Positions 47,771-58,388 are shown, counted from the stretch's first letter. The stretch is DNA of 64,000 nt from Bifidobacterium thermophilum (GCA_000741495.1 JGZV01000004.1:62001-126000); one strand, 5' to 3'. A program made the numbers and translations. The notes: generated by a model from the letters alone, not told the origin.

Positions 47771-48478
47771 TCAGGCGTTCTGCCGCGTGTGAGCTTCCTG
47801 CTCGGCTTTCAACCGAGCTTTGACGGTTTGCGCGTACTCGTCGACGTACTCCTGCCCGCTCATCGCTCCAATGGCTTTCACCACACGATCGGTGAGTTCA
47901 CGAAGCTCCTCATGGGTCACGTCTTCAGGGTTTTTGCGTTCCACCGCGATTGGTTTGCCGTAGATGATCGTGGATTTGCCTTTGCTTGGTATCACCTGCC
48001 CAGGTTTCTGCAAATCACGCGAGCCGATGATCGCGGTCGGTACGATCGGGCATCCGGTTTCGAACGCCAAGCGTGCCGCCCCGGTATGCCCCCGGTACAG
48101 GCGCCCGTCAGGGCTTCTCGTACCTTCGACATGGATGCCGAACAGATGGCCGTCCTCGAGGATTTCACGCGCATGGTTGAGTGCGCCCAACGATTTCGAT
48201 CCGCCTGAACGATCCACGGGGAACACGCCGACGGATGTGAACCACCATTTCTTGAACTTGCCTTTCACGCCTTTGCCCTCAAAATACTCGGCCTTGCCCA
48301 TGAAATGGATCATGCGCGGACAGGTCATCGGCAGCAGGGCATCGTCGATGACCGCCAGATGGTTTGCTGCGATAATCGCCCCGCCGTGACGCGGAATGTT
48401 CTCGAGCCCCTCAACGGTAGGGTTGAACCGTCGTCTAGCAATCGGACCAAGGGTGCGGACGAAAAACCAGTAGAGCAC
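47771..48478 (-). CDS. plsC: 1-acyl-sn-glycerol-3-phosphate acyltransferase-like protein
   Basis: About 235 aa. The HX4D catalytic motif is in ANHLAVIDDALLP, the substrate motif in GVFPVDRSGG and the later strands in FGIHVEGTRSPDGRLYRG (EGTRS) and CPIVPTAIIG. It would add the second acyl chain in phospholipid synthesis. GTG at 48478 is chosen because GGGAGAGCCTCTC precedes it and the family starts here (VLYWFFVRTLGPIARR); upstream codons fall in the divergent promoter region. Confidence 0.9.
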   Translation of the reverse strand: MLYWFFVRTLGPIARRRFNPTVEGLENIPRHGGAIIAANHLAVIDDALLPMTCPRMIHFMGKAEYFEGKGVKGKFKKWWFTSVGVFPVDRSGGSKSLGALNHAREILEDGHLFGIHVEGTRSPDGRLYRGHTGAARLAFETGCPIVPTAIIGSRDLQKPGQVIPSKGKSTIIYGKPIAVERKNPEDVTHEELRELTDRVVKAIGAMSGQEYVDEYAQTVKARLKAEQEAHTRQNA

Positions 48479-48532
48479 GAGAGGCTCTCCCTTCCCAGCG
48501 ACTTGACATGACGCTCGTTTACAGTGGTATCT

Positions 48533-49088
48533 ATGACTGAGCACAACAATACCAATGCATCGGGAGAGCGTCCAACGGACGGTTCTGACGGCACTTCATC
48601 CGGCGAGCCGCTCGATGCCGCATGGGAGGCGTTCGCTCAGGAGCACGCCGATGATCTCGACGACGTCGCGCGTTCCCGTAATGCGAAACGTTTCGAAAAG
48701 CACGCGAAACGTGCGGAAAAGCAGGCGCTGTTGTCTGTCAACGATCTCGATCAAGGCACGTTCACCGATGACGCCATCGGCCCGGGACGCGGTCCGCGAG
48801 ATACCACGGCGTCAAGCTGGCTGGAAACCGATGCGGTGATGGACCGGTATGGTGAGGGATTCACGCCACCGACATCGTTCGCCCCCCGCGCCACGCCGTA
48901 TCGTGCTGTTCGCTGCGTTGACTGTGATTGGCGTGCTCGGCGTTATCGCCTCGGTGCTGGTGCCACGGTGGACGGGTATGCTCGGCACTGTTTTCGGAAC
49001 GCTTCTGCTGATCGGCATTGCCGGTCTGGCGGCAAGCCGTCGCGGCAAGCGCCATAACGACCCGTTCGATGATGGGGCGCGCGTCTGA
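48533..49088 (+). CDS. Small membrane protein, frame broken at a C6 run
   Basis: The N-terminal half (MTEHNNTNASGERPTDGSDG onward, acidic then Lys/Arg-rich, RNAKRFEKHAKRAEKQ) is in one frame and the C-terminal half, with two membrane segments (RIVLFAALTVIGVLGVIASV and TVFGTLLLIGIAGLAA), in another. They meet at CCCCCC near 48886-48891. Removing one C gives one 184-aa protein with the tail RRGKRHNDPFDDG. As read, the two pieces end separately (48524-49057 and 48849-49088). It is divergent from plsC with a short promoter region; TTGACA lies at 48503-48508. Function unknown. Confidence 0.75.
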
Positions 49089-49140
49089 CCTTGCCGACAT
49101 AGGCCGACACGCCCACGGCGTGCATCATGTCGTATACGGG

Positions 49141-49182
49141 ATGAGGGGCTGCCCGCGGTATTTCCCACGGGCGGCCCCTCAT
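49141..49182. terminator. Bidirectional terminator before trpD end
   Basis: ATGAGGGGC-GCCCG and CGGGC-GCCCCTCAT pair around a short loop between two convergent genes (membrane protein and trpD). Confidence 0.82.
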
Positions 49183-49224
49183 CGTATTGTGCGCGAAACG
49201 CGCTATCGCGTTATCGGACGCGTG

Positions 49225-50286
49225 TCACTGCTTTTGTGCGGCACGCTTGGCTTGTGCCACACTCACCCAGCGGTCGAGCAGATCCTTGGCTTTGCCGCAA
49301 TCCACAGCCTGCTCGGCAAGCGTATACGCCTGCTTGAAGCGGTCGGCGAGCGAACCGTCCTCAAGCAGATGGCCGTCCGCGACAATCGCGGAAGCCGCAT
49401 TCAGCAGGGCGGTCGAACGTGAAGCGACCGGCTTGCCATCGAGGAAATCGCGGAAAATCTGCGCGTTCAGCTCTGGTTCGCCGCCACGCAACTGTTCCAC
49501 AGTGACCGGATCGATTCCCAATTCGGTAATCGGATTGAATTCAGTGGCCGTGACTTTCCCATCGGCGATCAGCCATACGGACACGGGCCCGGTCGGAGCC
49601 ATCTCGTCCAGCCCCTCGCTTGACGTGTAGACCATGCCGCTCTGTCCACGATTCGCGTACACTTGGGCCATCAGCGGGCTCAGCGTGCGATCGGCGCACC
49701 CGATGGCCACATGCTTCGGGTTGGCGGGGTTGGTCAATGGTCCCAGCACGTTGAACACACAGGGAATGCCGAGAGCGGAACGCACCGGCCCGACGAACCG
49801 CATCGCAGGATGGAAGGTTTTCGCGAATGCGAACGTGATACCGACTTCATCACCGATTTCGGCGACAGCTTGCGGCTCGAGGTCGAGCGGAACGCCCAGT
49901 GTTTCAATGACATCACCGGACCCGCATTTCGAGGATGCGGCACGGTTGCCATGCTTGACGATTTTCACGCCGGCGGCCGCAGCGACCACCGCACCCATCG
50001 AGGACAGGTTCACGGTTGAGGCCTTGTCACCGCCCGTACCGACGATATCAGTGGTTTCTCCGGACACGTTGAGCGGTACGGCGTGCGACACCATCGCCTT
50101 GGCGGCGCCTTCGATTTCGGGAGCGGTCAAGCCAAGCTGCTGCTGGGTGGCGAGCACAGCGCCGACGCACGCAGGATTGGCATTGCCATTCATGAGATCA
50201 TTGACGAACCACCAGGACTCGTCCGCATCCAGATGATTGCCGTTGACGAGTTCTGCGAGAATCGACTTCCATGTGATCTCAGTCAT
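49225..50286 (-). CDS. trpD: Anthranilate phosphoribosyltransferase
   Basis: About 353 aa. The PRPP-binding glycine-rich loop is DIVGTGGDKASTVNLS, with KHGNRAASSKCGSGD and the NVLGPLTNPA segment typical of TrpD. It joins anthranilate to phosphoribosyl diphosphate in tryptophan synthesis. The gene stands alone here, with no other trp genes nearby. AGGAGG lies before ATG at 50286; ATG at 50289 is one codon up. Confidence 0.95.
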   Translation of the reverse strand: MTEITWKSILAELVNGNHLDADESWWFVNDLMNGNANPACVGAVLATQQQLGLTAPEIEGAAKAMVSHAVPLNVSGETTDIVGTGGDKASTVNLSSMGAVVAAAAGVKIVKHGNRAASSKCGSGDVIETLGVPLDLEPQAVAEIGDEVGITFAFAKTFHPAMRFVGPVRSALGIPCVFNVLGPLTNPANPKHVAIGCADRTLSPLMAQVYANRGQSGMVYTSSEGLDEMAPTGPVSVWLIADGKVTATEFNPITELGIDPVTVEQLRGGEPELNAQIFRDFLDGKPVASRSTALLNAASAIVADGHLLEDGSLADRFKQAYTLAEQAVDCGKAKDLLDRWVSVAQAKRAAQKQ

Positions 50287-50417
50287 CATGCCCTCCTGTG
50301 CATCTGACATTGGTTGATATGTGAGGTTCATTCTAATGGTTCAGTGTTATCGTTCGAATAAACGTCCATATTGTGAGGAATACGGTGTTTGCCGCCCGTT
50401 TCGCGGTACAACACGCG

Positions 50418-50452
50418 AGGTGGGCCGGTACGGATTCCGTACCGGCCCACCT
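50418..50452. terminator. Terminator between secA and trpD
   Basis: AGGTGGGCCGGTACGGA and TCCGTACCGGCCCACCT are perfect complements with almost no loop, 50 bases after the secA stop on the minus strand. Confidence 0.85.
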
Positions 50453-50503
50453 TCAGCCGACATCATCTACGCTCGCGGTGCAGGCGCAAGCTGATGCGAT
50501 GGC

Positions 50504-53380
50504 TCACTGCTCATTGTGGCCGTGGCACATCTTGTATTTGCGGCCCGAGCCACAGGGGCATGGCGCGTTCTTCGCGGTTCCGGGGAAGGTGCGGCCATCA
50601 GCCCATGGCGTCTTGAGCTCTTCGCTCTTCGGACGCTTATTCGCCGGAAGCTTGACATCCTCATGGCTGATCGGTTCGGGGCCGACGATGCCCGGCTCGG
50701 TGTGGGCTGCAGCATCCGCCTCGTCAGCCGTTTCATCGGCATCTTCCGGATCGACCGGTGCTGAGCTGACAGTGGTGGGCTCGTCCTCAACATCCGTTGA
50801 CGTGATACCCACGGTCGCCTCAGCCTTGTCGACGGCGACATCCTCATCACGCTCGCTGTCAAGATCCTCGTTCTGTGCAACCTGCTGGATATCGATATGG
50901 AAGAGCAGCTGAATCGTCTCTTCCTTGATCGCTTCAATCATCTGGTTGTACATCTGGTAGCCTTCACGCTGGTATTCGACCAGCGGATCGCGCTGACCCA
51001 TACCGCGCAGGCCGATACCGTCCTTGAGATAATCCATCTCGTAGAGGTGTTCGCGCCACTTGCGGTCGAGCACTGCGAGCACAACGCGGCGTTCAAGCTG
51101 ATGCAACGCCTCATCGTTGAGCTTCTCACCAAGTTGGGCATACTCCTCCTTGGCTTGCTTGACGATGAGTTCACGCAGCGTATCGGCCGCCTTCTCACCC
51201 TTGAGGCCTTCTACAGCCTTCTTCGCTTCGTCCTCGTCAATGTTGACGGTGATGATTTCGGACAGCGCCTTGAACAGGCCGTCCCAATCCCATTCCTCAG
51301 GCTTGGCGGAGCCACGGTTTGCACCGCGGATATAGCTGGCGACGGTCTCGTCAATGAAGCGCAGGATATCCTCGTGGATATCCTCGCCCTTGAGCACGGC
51401 CTGACGCTCGGCGTAAATCACCTTGCGCTGCTTGTTCATTACGTCGTCATACTTGAGGACGTTCTTACGGATTTCAAAGTTGCGCGATTCCACGGCCTTC
51501 TGCGCGTTGCGCACGCCCTTGGACACGCTCTTCGACTCGATCGGCAGGCCTTCGGGCAGACCGCGGGACATCACGCGCGCGACGAGCTGCGTGTTGAACA
51601 GACGCATGAGGTCGTCCTCAAGGCTCAGATAGAAGCGGGATTCGCCCGGATCGCCCTGACGGCCGGAACGGCCGCGCAGCTGATTGTCTATACGACGGGA
51701 TTCGTGACGTTCAGTGCCGAGCACATACAGACCGCCGAGCTGGGCGACTTCATCATGCTCGTCCTTGACCTGCGCCTTGACTTCGGCAAGAGTGCCCGGC
51801 CAACGCTTCTCATACTCTTCAGGAGTGTCGTCCGGCGAATAGCCTTCCTTCTTAAGCTTGGCGTCCGCCAGGAACTCGACATTGCCGCCGAGCATGATAT
51901 CGGTACCACGGCCGGCCATGTTGGTGGCGACTGTCACCGCACCCTTACGGCCTGCGACCGCGACCACCGCGGCCTCCTTCGCATGCTGCTTGGCGTTGAG
52001 CACCTGGTGGGGGATCTTCGCGACATCAAGCAGGGAGGACACGACTTCCGAAGATTCCACGGAAGCGGTGCCCAACAGCACCGGCTGACCTTTGGCATGA
52101 CGCTTGGCGACATCCTTGACAATCGCCTGGAGCTTTTCCCGCTTGGTACGGAAGATCAGATCATCCTGATCCTTACGGATCATCGGCTTGTTGGTGGGGA
52201 TCGGAATCACACCCAGCTTGTACGTGCCCATGAATTCCGCCGCCTCGGTTTCAGCGGTGCCGGTCATGCCGGCGAGCTTGTCGTACATGCGGAAGTAGTT
52301 CTGCAAGGTAATGGTTGCGAACGTTTGATTCTCCGCCTTGACTTCGACGCCTTCCTTCGCTTCGATGGCCTGATGCAGACCCTCATTGTAGCGGCGGCCG
52401 GGCAGGATGCGGCCGGTATGTTCGTCAACGATGAGCACTTCACCGTTGGTGACCACGTAGTCACGGTCGCGCAGGAACAGTTCCTTCGCCTTGATGGCGT
52501 TGTTCAGATAGCCGATCAGGGCGGTGTTGCTCGGCTCGTACAGGTTGTCGATGCCCAGATAATCTTCAACCTTGCTGATGCCGGGGTCAAGGATGCCGAC
52601 GGTCTTCTTCTTCTCGTCGACCTCGTAATCTTCGTCACGGGTCAGTTTGGGCACCAGTCGGGCGAACTGGCGGTACCAGCGCGTGACATCGCCTTCCGCC
52701 GGTCCTGAGATGATCAGCGGGGTACGCGCCTCATCAATGAGAATGGAATCCACCTCGTCGACGATAGCGTAGTGGTGGCCTCGCTGGACCAACTCGTTCT
52801 TATCCCACGCCATGTTGTCACGCAGATAATCGAAACCGAACTCGTTGTTCGTGCCGTACGTGATATCCGCGTTGTACTGTTTGCGACGTTCGGCGGGCTT
52901 CTGATTGGTGATGATGCAGCCCACGCTCATGCCGAGGAAACGGAAGATGCGGCCCATCAGCTCACTCTGGTAGCTGGCAAGGTAGTCGTTGACGGTGACC
53001 ACGTGAACGCCTTTGCCTTCGAGGGCGTTGAGGTAGCTCGGCAGGGTGGCGACCAGAGTCTTGCCTTCACCGGTTTTCATTTCCGCGATGTTGCCCCAGT
53101 GCAACGCCGCACCGCCCATCAGCTGGACATCGAAGTGACGTAAGCCGAGCGTACGTTTCGATGCTTCACGCACGGTGGCGAAAGCCTCCGGCATAATATC
53201 GTCGAGGCTCTTGCCGTTCTCAAGTTCCTGCTTGAACTTCGCGGTTTGTCCTTTAAGTTCCTCGTCGGAGAGGGCCGATATCTCGTCCTCAAGCGCGTTT
53301 ACCGCTTTTGCGACGTTCTCCAGCTTCTTCAGCTGGTGGCCTTCACCCATGCGTAGGGCCTTGTCGACGATGTTTACCAC
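50504..53380 (-). CDS. secA: Preprotein translocase ATPase SecA
   Basis: 958-aa motor that pushes unfolded preproteins through SecYEG. Walker A is MKTGEGKT at about 101-109, Walker [11 protein letters not shown], with the preprotein-binding and helical scaffold domains in order. Its end is the zinc/SecB tail [18 protein letters not shown]. The region before that tail is an acidic, Ala/Glu/Asp-rich linker. The start GTG at 53380 has GGGAGCGAAAC before it. It is followed by a strong hairpin. Confidence 0.98.
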   Translation of the reverse strand: MVNIVDKALRMGEGHQLKKLENVAKAVNALEDEISALSDEELKGQTAKFKQELENGKSLDDIMPEAFATVREASKRTLGLRHFDVQLMGGAALHWGNIAEMKTGEGKTLVATLPSYLNALEGKGVHVVTVNDYLASYQSELMGRIFRFLGMSVGCIITNQKPAERRKQYNADITYGTNNEFGFDYLRDNMAWDKNELVQRGHHYAIVDEVDSILIDEARTPLIISGPAEGDVTRWYRQFARLVPKLTRDEDYEVDEKKKTVGILDPGISKVEDYLGIDNLYEPSNTALIGYLNNAIKAKELFLRDRDYVVTNGEVLIVDEHTGRILPGRRYNEGLHQAIEAKEGVEVKAENQTFATITLQNYFRMYDKLAGMTGTAETEAAEFMGTYKLGVIPIPTNKPMIRKDQDDLIFRTKREKLQAIVKDVAKRHAKGQPVLLGTASVESSEVVSSLLDVAKIPHQVLNAKQHAKEAAVVAVAGRKGAVTVATNMAGRGTDIMLGGNVEFLADAKLKKEGYSPDDTPEEYEKRWPGTLAEVKAQVKDEHDEVAQLGGLYVLGTERHESRRIDNQLRGRSGRQGDPGESRFYLSLEDDLMRLFNTQLVARVMSRGLPEGLPIESKSVSKGVRNAQKAVESRNFEIRKNVLKYDDVMNKQRKVIYAERQAVLKGEDIHEDILRFIDETVASYIRGANRGSAKPEEWDWDGLFKALSEIITVNIDEDEAKKAVEGLKGEKAADTLRELIVKQAKEEYAQLGEKLNDEALHQLERRVVLAVLDRKWREHLYEMDYLKDGIGLRGMGQRDPLVEYQREGYQMYNQMIEAIKEETIQLLFHIDIQQVAQNEDLDSERDEDVAVDKAEATVGITSTDVEDEPTTVSSAPVDPEDADETADEADAAAHTEPGIVGPEPISHEDVKLPANKRPKSEELKTPWADGRTFPGTAKNAPCPCGSGRKYKMCHGHNEQ

Positions 53381-53517
53381 GTTTCGCTCCCTAGTTCATT
53401 CAGCACAACGGTCGTGCGGGGCTGCACAGCCCGCTCACGGACTCATTTCATAGTACGCGACGGAGAGGATTTTACACGCATTCCGTCATTTTCATCCGAC
53501 ATGGCGGGTCGGACATG

Positions 53518-53553
53518 ACGGGAGCCCGCGTGCGATGCAACGCGGGCTCCCGT
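53518..53553 (-). terminator. Terminator after hpf
   Basis: ACGGGAGCCCGCGT and ACGCGGGCTCCCGT pair around an eight-base loop, between hpf and secA (minus strand). Confidence 0.88.
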
Positions 53554-53594
53554 CGCCGTGTTAAGGATACCGTTCACATGACGGTTCCTGACGA

Positions 53595-54269
53595 TCAGGC
53601 TTCCTTCTTGGCTTTCGCCACGTTCTCAGCGGTGTCGATCTCGAAGACGCCGTAGCTCCAGCCGTGACGGTGGTACACCACCGACGGGCGGCCGGTGTCC
53701 TTGTTCACGAACAGGAAGAAGTCGTGGCCGATCAGCTCCATTTCGTACAGGGCCTCGTCAATGCTCATCGGCTCGGCGATATGCAGCTTACGACGGATGA
53801 CGATAGGCGTGTCGCCAACCTGAACCTCAACGGATTCGCCCGGACCCAGATCGGATGCGACCGCGGCCTGCGGGCTGTTGTTGGGCTCCTCATCCTTCGG
53901 CTCCTCTGCCGGCGCCGCTTCGATCGGACCAAGATCGACCGGAACCGGATCGACATAACCACGGCGGTGATCCTTGCGACGGTCGCGAGTGCGACGCAGA
54001 CGGAGCGTCAGCTTGTCAAGCGCCATGTCGAGAGCGCTGTACTCGTCGGAGCTTGATGCTTCAGCGCGTACGACGGTACGTCCGGCCACCACGGTGATTT
54101 CCACGCGTTTCGCCGTGTCCGCCTGACGGGGGTTGCCTTCGTGGGTCACGACAATCTGAGCGCGCTGGGCGTCCGGAGCGATTGCGGTCACACGATTCAT
54201 CTTGCTCTCAACGACGTCACGGAATTTTTGACTGACCTGCGTGTGACGTCCGGTGATGACGATTTCCAT
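53595..54269 (-). CDS. hpf: Long-form ribosome hibernation promoting factor
   Basis: 224 aa. The N-terminal S30AE domain (MEIVITGRHTQVSQKFRD ... about 1-105) binds the small subunit's tRNA sites; the C-terminal ~60 residues (MSIDEALYEMELIGHDFFLF and TGRPSVVYHRHGWSYG) form the dimerising domain that makes 100S ribosomes. The linker is Pro/Glu/Ala-rich. AGGAGGTCCAC before the ATG is a near-ideal ribosome site. It is divergent from rnpB. Confidence 0.95.
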   Translation of the reverse strand: MEIVITGRHTQVSQKFRDVVESKMNRVTAIAPDAQRAQIVVTHEGNPRQADTAKRVEITVVAGRTVVRAEASSSDEYSALDMALDKLTLRLRRTRDRRKDHRRGYVDPVPVDLGPIEAAPAEEPKDEEPNNSPQAAVASDLGPGESVEVQVGDTPIVIRRKLHIAEPMSIDEALYEMELIGHDFFLFVNKDTGRPSVVYHRHGWSYGVFEIDTAENVAKAKKEA

Positions 54270-54415
54270 GTGGACCTCCTAGCCTCAAGCGGTGTTACCC
54301 GCTGTGTGTGGGTTGTCCCGAACCGCGTCTTCGCCGTCCGGGTATGTTTCATTGTAGTCGAATACTGAGCAATGTGAAGCCAATTCGCTTACGGGTGTCG
54401 GAAATCTTTGTGACA

Positions 54416-54444
54416 TTGTGCTGTATCCGATGCGTGCGTATACT
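54416..54444 (+). promoter_or_regulatory. Promoter of rnpB
   Basis: TTGTGC (54416-54421) and TATACT (54439-54444) with a 17-base spacer, ten bases before the mature RNA 5' end, fit a housekeeping sigma promoter. Confidence 0.7.
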
Positions 54445-54453
54445 ATTGTGGTT

Positions 54454-54798
54454 GAGACCCCACGGTGGCCGCGGCCGATTCGGCTGAGGAACTTCCGGGC
54501 TCCACAGAGCACGATGGCGGACAACATCCGCCCAGGGTGACCTGAGAGATAGCGCAACAGAGAACAGACCGCCCGCCTCATGCGGGTAAGGGTGAAACGG
54601 CGGTGCAAGAGACCACCGGGACCGCTGGTGACAGTGGTCGCATGGCAAGCCTCATCGGGAGCAAGGCCAAGCAGAAGACGTCAAGGGTTGCTCGCCCAGT
54701 CTTCGGGTAGGCTGCTAGAGCCTGGCGGCAACGTCAGGTCGAGATGGATGGCCATCCGTGTGGAAACACACGACAGAACCCGGGGTATGTGGGGTCTC
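54454..54798 (+). ncRNA. rnpB: RNase P RNA (bacterial class A)
   Basis: The catalytic RNA that trims tRNA 5' leaders, partnered with a small protein encoded elsewhere. GAGACCCCAC at 54454-54463 and GTGGGGTCTC at 54789-54798 form helix P1. Inside, conserved core words are present: GAGGAACTTCCGGGCTCCAC, GGGTGAAACGGCGG, AGAGACCACCG and ACAGAACCCGG. A promoter precedes it and a hairpin with T-run follows. The exact ends are set by the P1 pairing. Confidence 0.93.
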
Positions 54799-54809
54799 AT
54801 CCACGTGTT

Positions 54810-54835
54810 GGCCCGCCAAATATGGCGGGCCTTTT
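54810..54835 (+). terminator. Terminator of rnpB
   Basis: GGCCCGCCA-AATA-TGGCGGGCC followed by TTTT, twelve bases after the P1 strand. Confidence 0.93.
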
Positions 54836-54839
54836 CATA

Positions 54840-55930
54840 TCTGACGATCAAGGTGTTGGCGGGGTATTGGCCATAGAGGCACCGGCGTTGTTGCATGATT
54901 CGCCTATCCGGCCTTGTGCGTGTTCGCATGCGTAGCTGGCTGGAACACGCAGAAGCACCGACGAGGTCTCATGCCGTCCGCCGATTGGCGCATGCCCACG
55001 ATTGTGATCCCCGCGCCCACACGGCAGGCTGTGCAATGTTTCGACATCCGATGAAAACAAACAGCACAAGCCTAAAGCCCTGACGCGCTTACGACCGCAC
55101 CGCCTGCAAGGGCGGTAAGCGATGTCTTCGGCTCCGATCTGCCACTTCTGCGCGGCTGCCGGGGTGTTGATGGGTGATGTACGGGGAGTTTGCGACGGAT
55201 TGACCCGTTCGGCGATGTTCTCCCGGGAGAACCGACGGGATTCTCTGATTCGCATCTGTGCTCCCCTATCCGTCGTGGGCGTTTACGGGAGTTTCACGCC
55301 GTGAGGATGAATCTCCCGACGGGAACGTTGGAAATCCGCGGTTGTGGAAAACGCCCCTGAAACCGCTCGCGGGAGAAGGCCGCCGAAACCGCAGATCCTC
55401 GACAATCTCCCATGCAAGCCTGGGGCGCTGTCCTTGGGACGTTGCTGCCCGACAGTCGCTTCCACGACAATCTCCCATGTCCGCTGTGGAAGTTTCCCGG
55501 ATCGAGAGTGCCGCGACGCCAATCCCGGTTCCGCTCAGCGGATATGACAGCCGAACGCAGCGGCGGCACATCGACCGGCTCATTGTGTACCGGGCGATCG
55601 TCCACCGTCCACCAATGCTACTGCCGTAGATGTTCCATCCGGCTGAGTCTGCGCGAGTATACGCACCACGGTGGAACGCACAGGAGTGCGATGGGCCTCT
55701 TGCCGTCCGTCGATGCGTGTATGCCCCGACATACCGGCATCCACGCAAGACCGTCCCGCATCTACACGGCAAGCACCGACGAAGACCAGAGCACAAGCCC
55801 AATACCACGACACGCTTACGGCGGCACTGCAGCAGCCCACGACTCCAGCACGGACCGGACGGCATTGCCCGCACAACCCGGTAACACGCAGAACGCCTCC
55901 GCAGCCGGCGGATCAGGATGGGTGCACGGT
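54840..55930. other. 1.1-kb gene-free stretch with degenerate internal duplication
   Basis: No credible gene, though several long shadow ORFs cross it. Two parts, about 54937-55110 and 55668-55840, are colinear degenerate copies: TGCCGTCCG(C/T)CGAT, ACACGGCA(G/A)GC, AGCACAAGCC(T/C)AA and CGCTTACG occur in the same order in both. CGACAATCTCCCATG is repeated at 55401-55415 and 55465-55479, and TTCTCCCGGGAGAA is a palindrome near 55217. It lies between rnpB and the end of recX. I cannot say what it does. Confidence 0.6.
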
Positions 55931-55935
55931 TGACA

Positions 55936-56637
55936 TCATTGCGGGCGGTCACCGAACAGGCTTTCCGACACGTCGCGCAAAACGTCGGGACTATGCCCTT
56001 TCCGCCCGCCCGCGCTCCAGAACCTGCGTCGCCTGATCTGGGGGTCAAGACCAGCCGTCCGCATGGCGACGCGCCGCCCCAATTCCCATGCCGAGTCAAT
56101 GAATACGCCCGCGTCGCGCGCCTGGTTCACCGCCTGCTGCGCCAACGCACGGTCGACGCCCTTGCGTGACAGCTCGAGCAGGGTGCCGCGCTCCCCCAGC
56201 ATTCTTCCGGCACAATACCTGACTACGGATTGCGCGTAGGCTTCATCGTTAATCAGGCCTACTTCTACCAACCGGACCACGACACTGTCGGCGACTGTCT
56301 CGTCATACCCTTTGCCGATCAGGCGTTCTCGCAGCGCATGACTGGACCGGTCCGAACAGTCCAGTAGGCGCAACGCCGCTTCTCGGCAGGCGTCGATATC
56401 ACACGGATCGTCGAGTGTTTTCTGACGAGACGCACCATGCGCGCCCCAGGAGGACCGACAGGTTCGCTTGCCACTGTGCCGGTCATGATGTTGTGGCACC
56501 GCATCATCGTCTTGCGTCGGGATGGCGGGATGTGCCCGATCGACATCAACGGATAAGCCGGTTTCAGACACATCCCCTCCAGCATCCTGCCCGACAGCAA
56601 GCCCATGCTGGGCGATGAACGCTTCAGCGTCAATCAT
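55936..56637 (-). CDS. recX: RecX regulatory protein
   Basis: 233 aa. The C-terminal two thirds carry the RecX three-helix repeats (EAALRLLDCSDRSSHALRER, VVVRLVEVGLINDEAYAQSV, RTLLELSRKGVDRALA-like segments). The N-terminal ~85 residues are an acidic, His-rich extension not seen in E. coli RecX. It binds RecA filaments and limits them. The ATG at 56637 starts five bases after the recA stop, so it is translationally coupled to recA. Confidence 0.9.
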   Translation of the reverse strand: MIDAEAFIAQHGLAVGQDAGGDVSETGLSVDVDRAHPAIPTQDDDAVPQHHDRHSGKRTCRSSWGAHGASRQKTLDDPCDIDACREAALRLLDCSDRSSHALRERLIGKGYDETVADSVVVRLVEVGLINDEAYAQSVVRYCAGRMLGERGTLLELSRKGVDRALAQQAVNQARDAGVFIDSAWELGRRVAMRTAGLDPQIRRRRFWSAGGRKGHSPDVLRDVSESLFGDRPQ

Positions 56638-56642
56638 CGCGC

Positions 56643-57818
56643 TCAGACCTGAGCGGCTGCAGGCGTGCCGGTCTGCTCCGTTTTCGGTGCAGACGCGTTG
56701 GCTGAAGCACCCGCCGGCGTAGCATCCTCTTCGGCGAATTGATCGGCCGGTTTGATCAGACCGAACGCCTCTTTGACTTTGGTCTCGATTTCCGCGGCCA
56801 ATTCAGGGTTATCCTTGAGGTATTTGCGGACGTTCTCACGGCCCTGACCGAGCTGGTCGCCGTTATAGGTGAACCAGGACCCTGATTTCTTGACCACATT
56901 GCTTTGCAACGCCATGTCGATAATCGAGCCCTCTTTGGAAATGCCTTCGCCGTACAGGACATCGAATTCGGCGGACTTGAACGGCGGGGCCATCTTGTTC
57001 TTCACCACCTTGACCTTGGTGCGGCTGCCGACGGCTTCATCACCGTTCTTCAAAGTCTGGATACGCCTGATATCAAGACGTACCGAGGAGTAGAACTTCA
57101 ATGCTTTGCCGCCGGTCGTGGTCTCAGGATTGCCGAAGAACACGCCGATCTTCTCGCGCAATTGGTTGATGAAGATCGCTGTGGTGTTCGCCTGGGCCAG
57201 CGCACCGGTCATTTTACGCAACGCCTGGCTCATCAGACGCGCTTGCAGACCGACATGGCTGTCTCCCATCTCGCCTTCGATTTCAGCCTTGGGCACCAAC
57301 GCCGCCACTGAATCGATGACGATGACATCCAACGCCCCCGACCTGATGAGCATATCGGCGATTTCCAATGCTTGCTCGCCGTTGTCAGGCTGGGAGACAA
57401 TCAAGGAATCCGTGTCGACACCCAGATGACGGGCATACACGGGATCAAGCGCGTGTTCAGCATCAATGAATGCCGCGACCCCACCCGCTTTCTGCGCGTT
57501 GGCGACGACATGCAACGCCAGCGTGGTTTTACCGGAGGATTCCGGCCCGTAAATCTCGACGATTCTGCCGCGCGGCAGACCGCCGATGCCCAAAGCCATA
57601 TCAAGCGCAAGAGAACCCGTAGGGATCACTTCGACATCCTGCACCGGCCGGTCGCCCAACCGCATGGCGGAGCCTTTGCCGAAACTTTTCTCGACCTGCG
57701 CAAGCGCCGTATCCAGCGCGGCTTTACGACGGGGGTCGATGTCATGTGCGCCGGATGCGTGTCCGTCCTCGGAAGCCTTGGCGCCCGCGGCCTTCGTCGA
57801 TTTTGTCTGCTGTGCCAT
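56643..57818 (-). CDS. recA: RecA recombinase
   Basis: 391-aa strand-exchange protein and SOS co-protease. Walker A is GPESSGKT at about 91-98, loop L1/L2 segments [11 protein letters not shown] and [16 protein letters not shown] are present, and MAW-type C-terminal helices end in an Ala/Thr-rich tail. ATG at 57818. An SOS box lies about 180 bases upstream, and recX follows directly. Confidence 0.97.
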   Translation of the reverse strand: MAQQTKSTKAAGAKASEDGHASGAHDIDPRRKAALDTALAQVEKSFGKGSAMRLGDRPVQDVEVIPTGSLALDMALGIGGLPRGRIVEIYGPESSGKTTLALHVVANAQKAGGVAAFIDAEHALDPVYARHLGVDTDSLIVSQPDNGEQALEIADMLIRSGALDVIVIDSVAALVPKAEIEGEMGDSHVGLQARLMSQALRKMTGALAQANTTAIFINQLREKIGVFFGNPETTTGGKALKFYSSVRLDIRRIQTLKNGDEAVGSRTKVKVVKNKMAPPFKSAEFDVLYGEGISKEGSIIDMALQSNVVKKSGSWFTYNGDQLGQGRENVRKYLKDNPELAAEIETKVKEAFGLIKPADQFAEEDATPAGASANASAPKTEQTGTPAAAQV

Positions 57819-57995
57819 GTGTTCTCCTTATCTTCACGATTCCAGCGACGAATTTCACCCTACGGGATTGCGTTCGGTGGGTCTATCCATCCCAAGCAAT
57901 GTGGTCAGAAGATGCTTGCCGCCGAATACACGCAACACCGTCCGTCACCTACCGCTGCAAATCGTGCCGTCATGACAACATCCTACCCCATGATA

Positions 57996-58009
57996 CGAAC
58001 ATCTGTTCG
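57996..58009. promoter_or_regulatory. LexA (SOS) box before recA
   Basis: CGAACATCTGTTCG matches the actinobacterial LexA consensus CGAAC-N4-GTTCG exactly. It lies in the recA promoter region and implies LexA repression. Confidence 0.9.
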
Positions 58010-58047
58010 AATATCGTGCCGCGGGTGCCATCGAGGCGAATCGCGTA

Positions 58048-58281
58048 TCAGGCCGCCGGCAGAGGCGGCGCGTTATGGTCCTTGCCCCATCGCCTAGTGT
58101 CAGGAATATCCATCTGATCACACAGTACGTTCCATACAACACGTGGCTCATACCCTGCGGCGAGCGCTTCAACCACCGTCATGTCATGAAGCTTGGTCAG
58201 ACGCTGGTCACGGGACAGGCTTCGACCATAGACCCGGCCGAACACCTCTTCGAGCAATTGCCAGAATTCACGTTCACGCAC
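58048..58281 (-). CDS. DUF3046 family protein
   Basis: 77 aa. It begins at GTG 58281 as VREREFWQLLEEVFG, the usual DUF3046 opening, and keeps LHDMTVVEALAAGYEPRVVWN. The family is small, actinobacterial, and sits near recA and clgR, as here. Function unknown. The frame extends 38 codons upstream but without homology. It is followed by the SOS box and recA. Confidence 0.88.
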   Translation of the reverse strand: MREREFWQLLEEVFGRVYGRSLSRDQRLTKLHDMTVVEALAAGYEPRVVWNVLCDQMDIPDTRRWGKDHNAPPLPAA

Positions 58282-58357
58282 GCAGTAAGTCTTGCACATC
58301 CACGCTACATCCGCCGTTTGGCATGGGCGGCACTGCGTCACCGGCTCCACAACGCCG

Positions 58358-58388
58358 CGACGCCTCCCCGAGCAACGGGGAGGCGTCG
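58358..58388 (-). terminator. Terminator after clgR
   Basis: CGACGCCTCCCCG-AGCAA-CGGGGAGGCGTCG, a perfect hairpin fourteen bases beyond the clgR stop on the minus strand, before DUF3046. Confidence 0.85.

Noticed and set aside
48503-48525. TTGACA plus a -10 box before the small membrane protein
   Set aside because: TTGACA is present at 48503, but no -10 hexamer fits at 16-18 bases before the start codon.
55266-56099. 277-aa minus-strand ORF between rnpB and recX
   Set aside because: Overlaps the end of recX and is Arg/Cys-rich shadow-like sequence without motifs.
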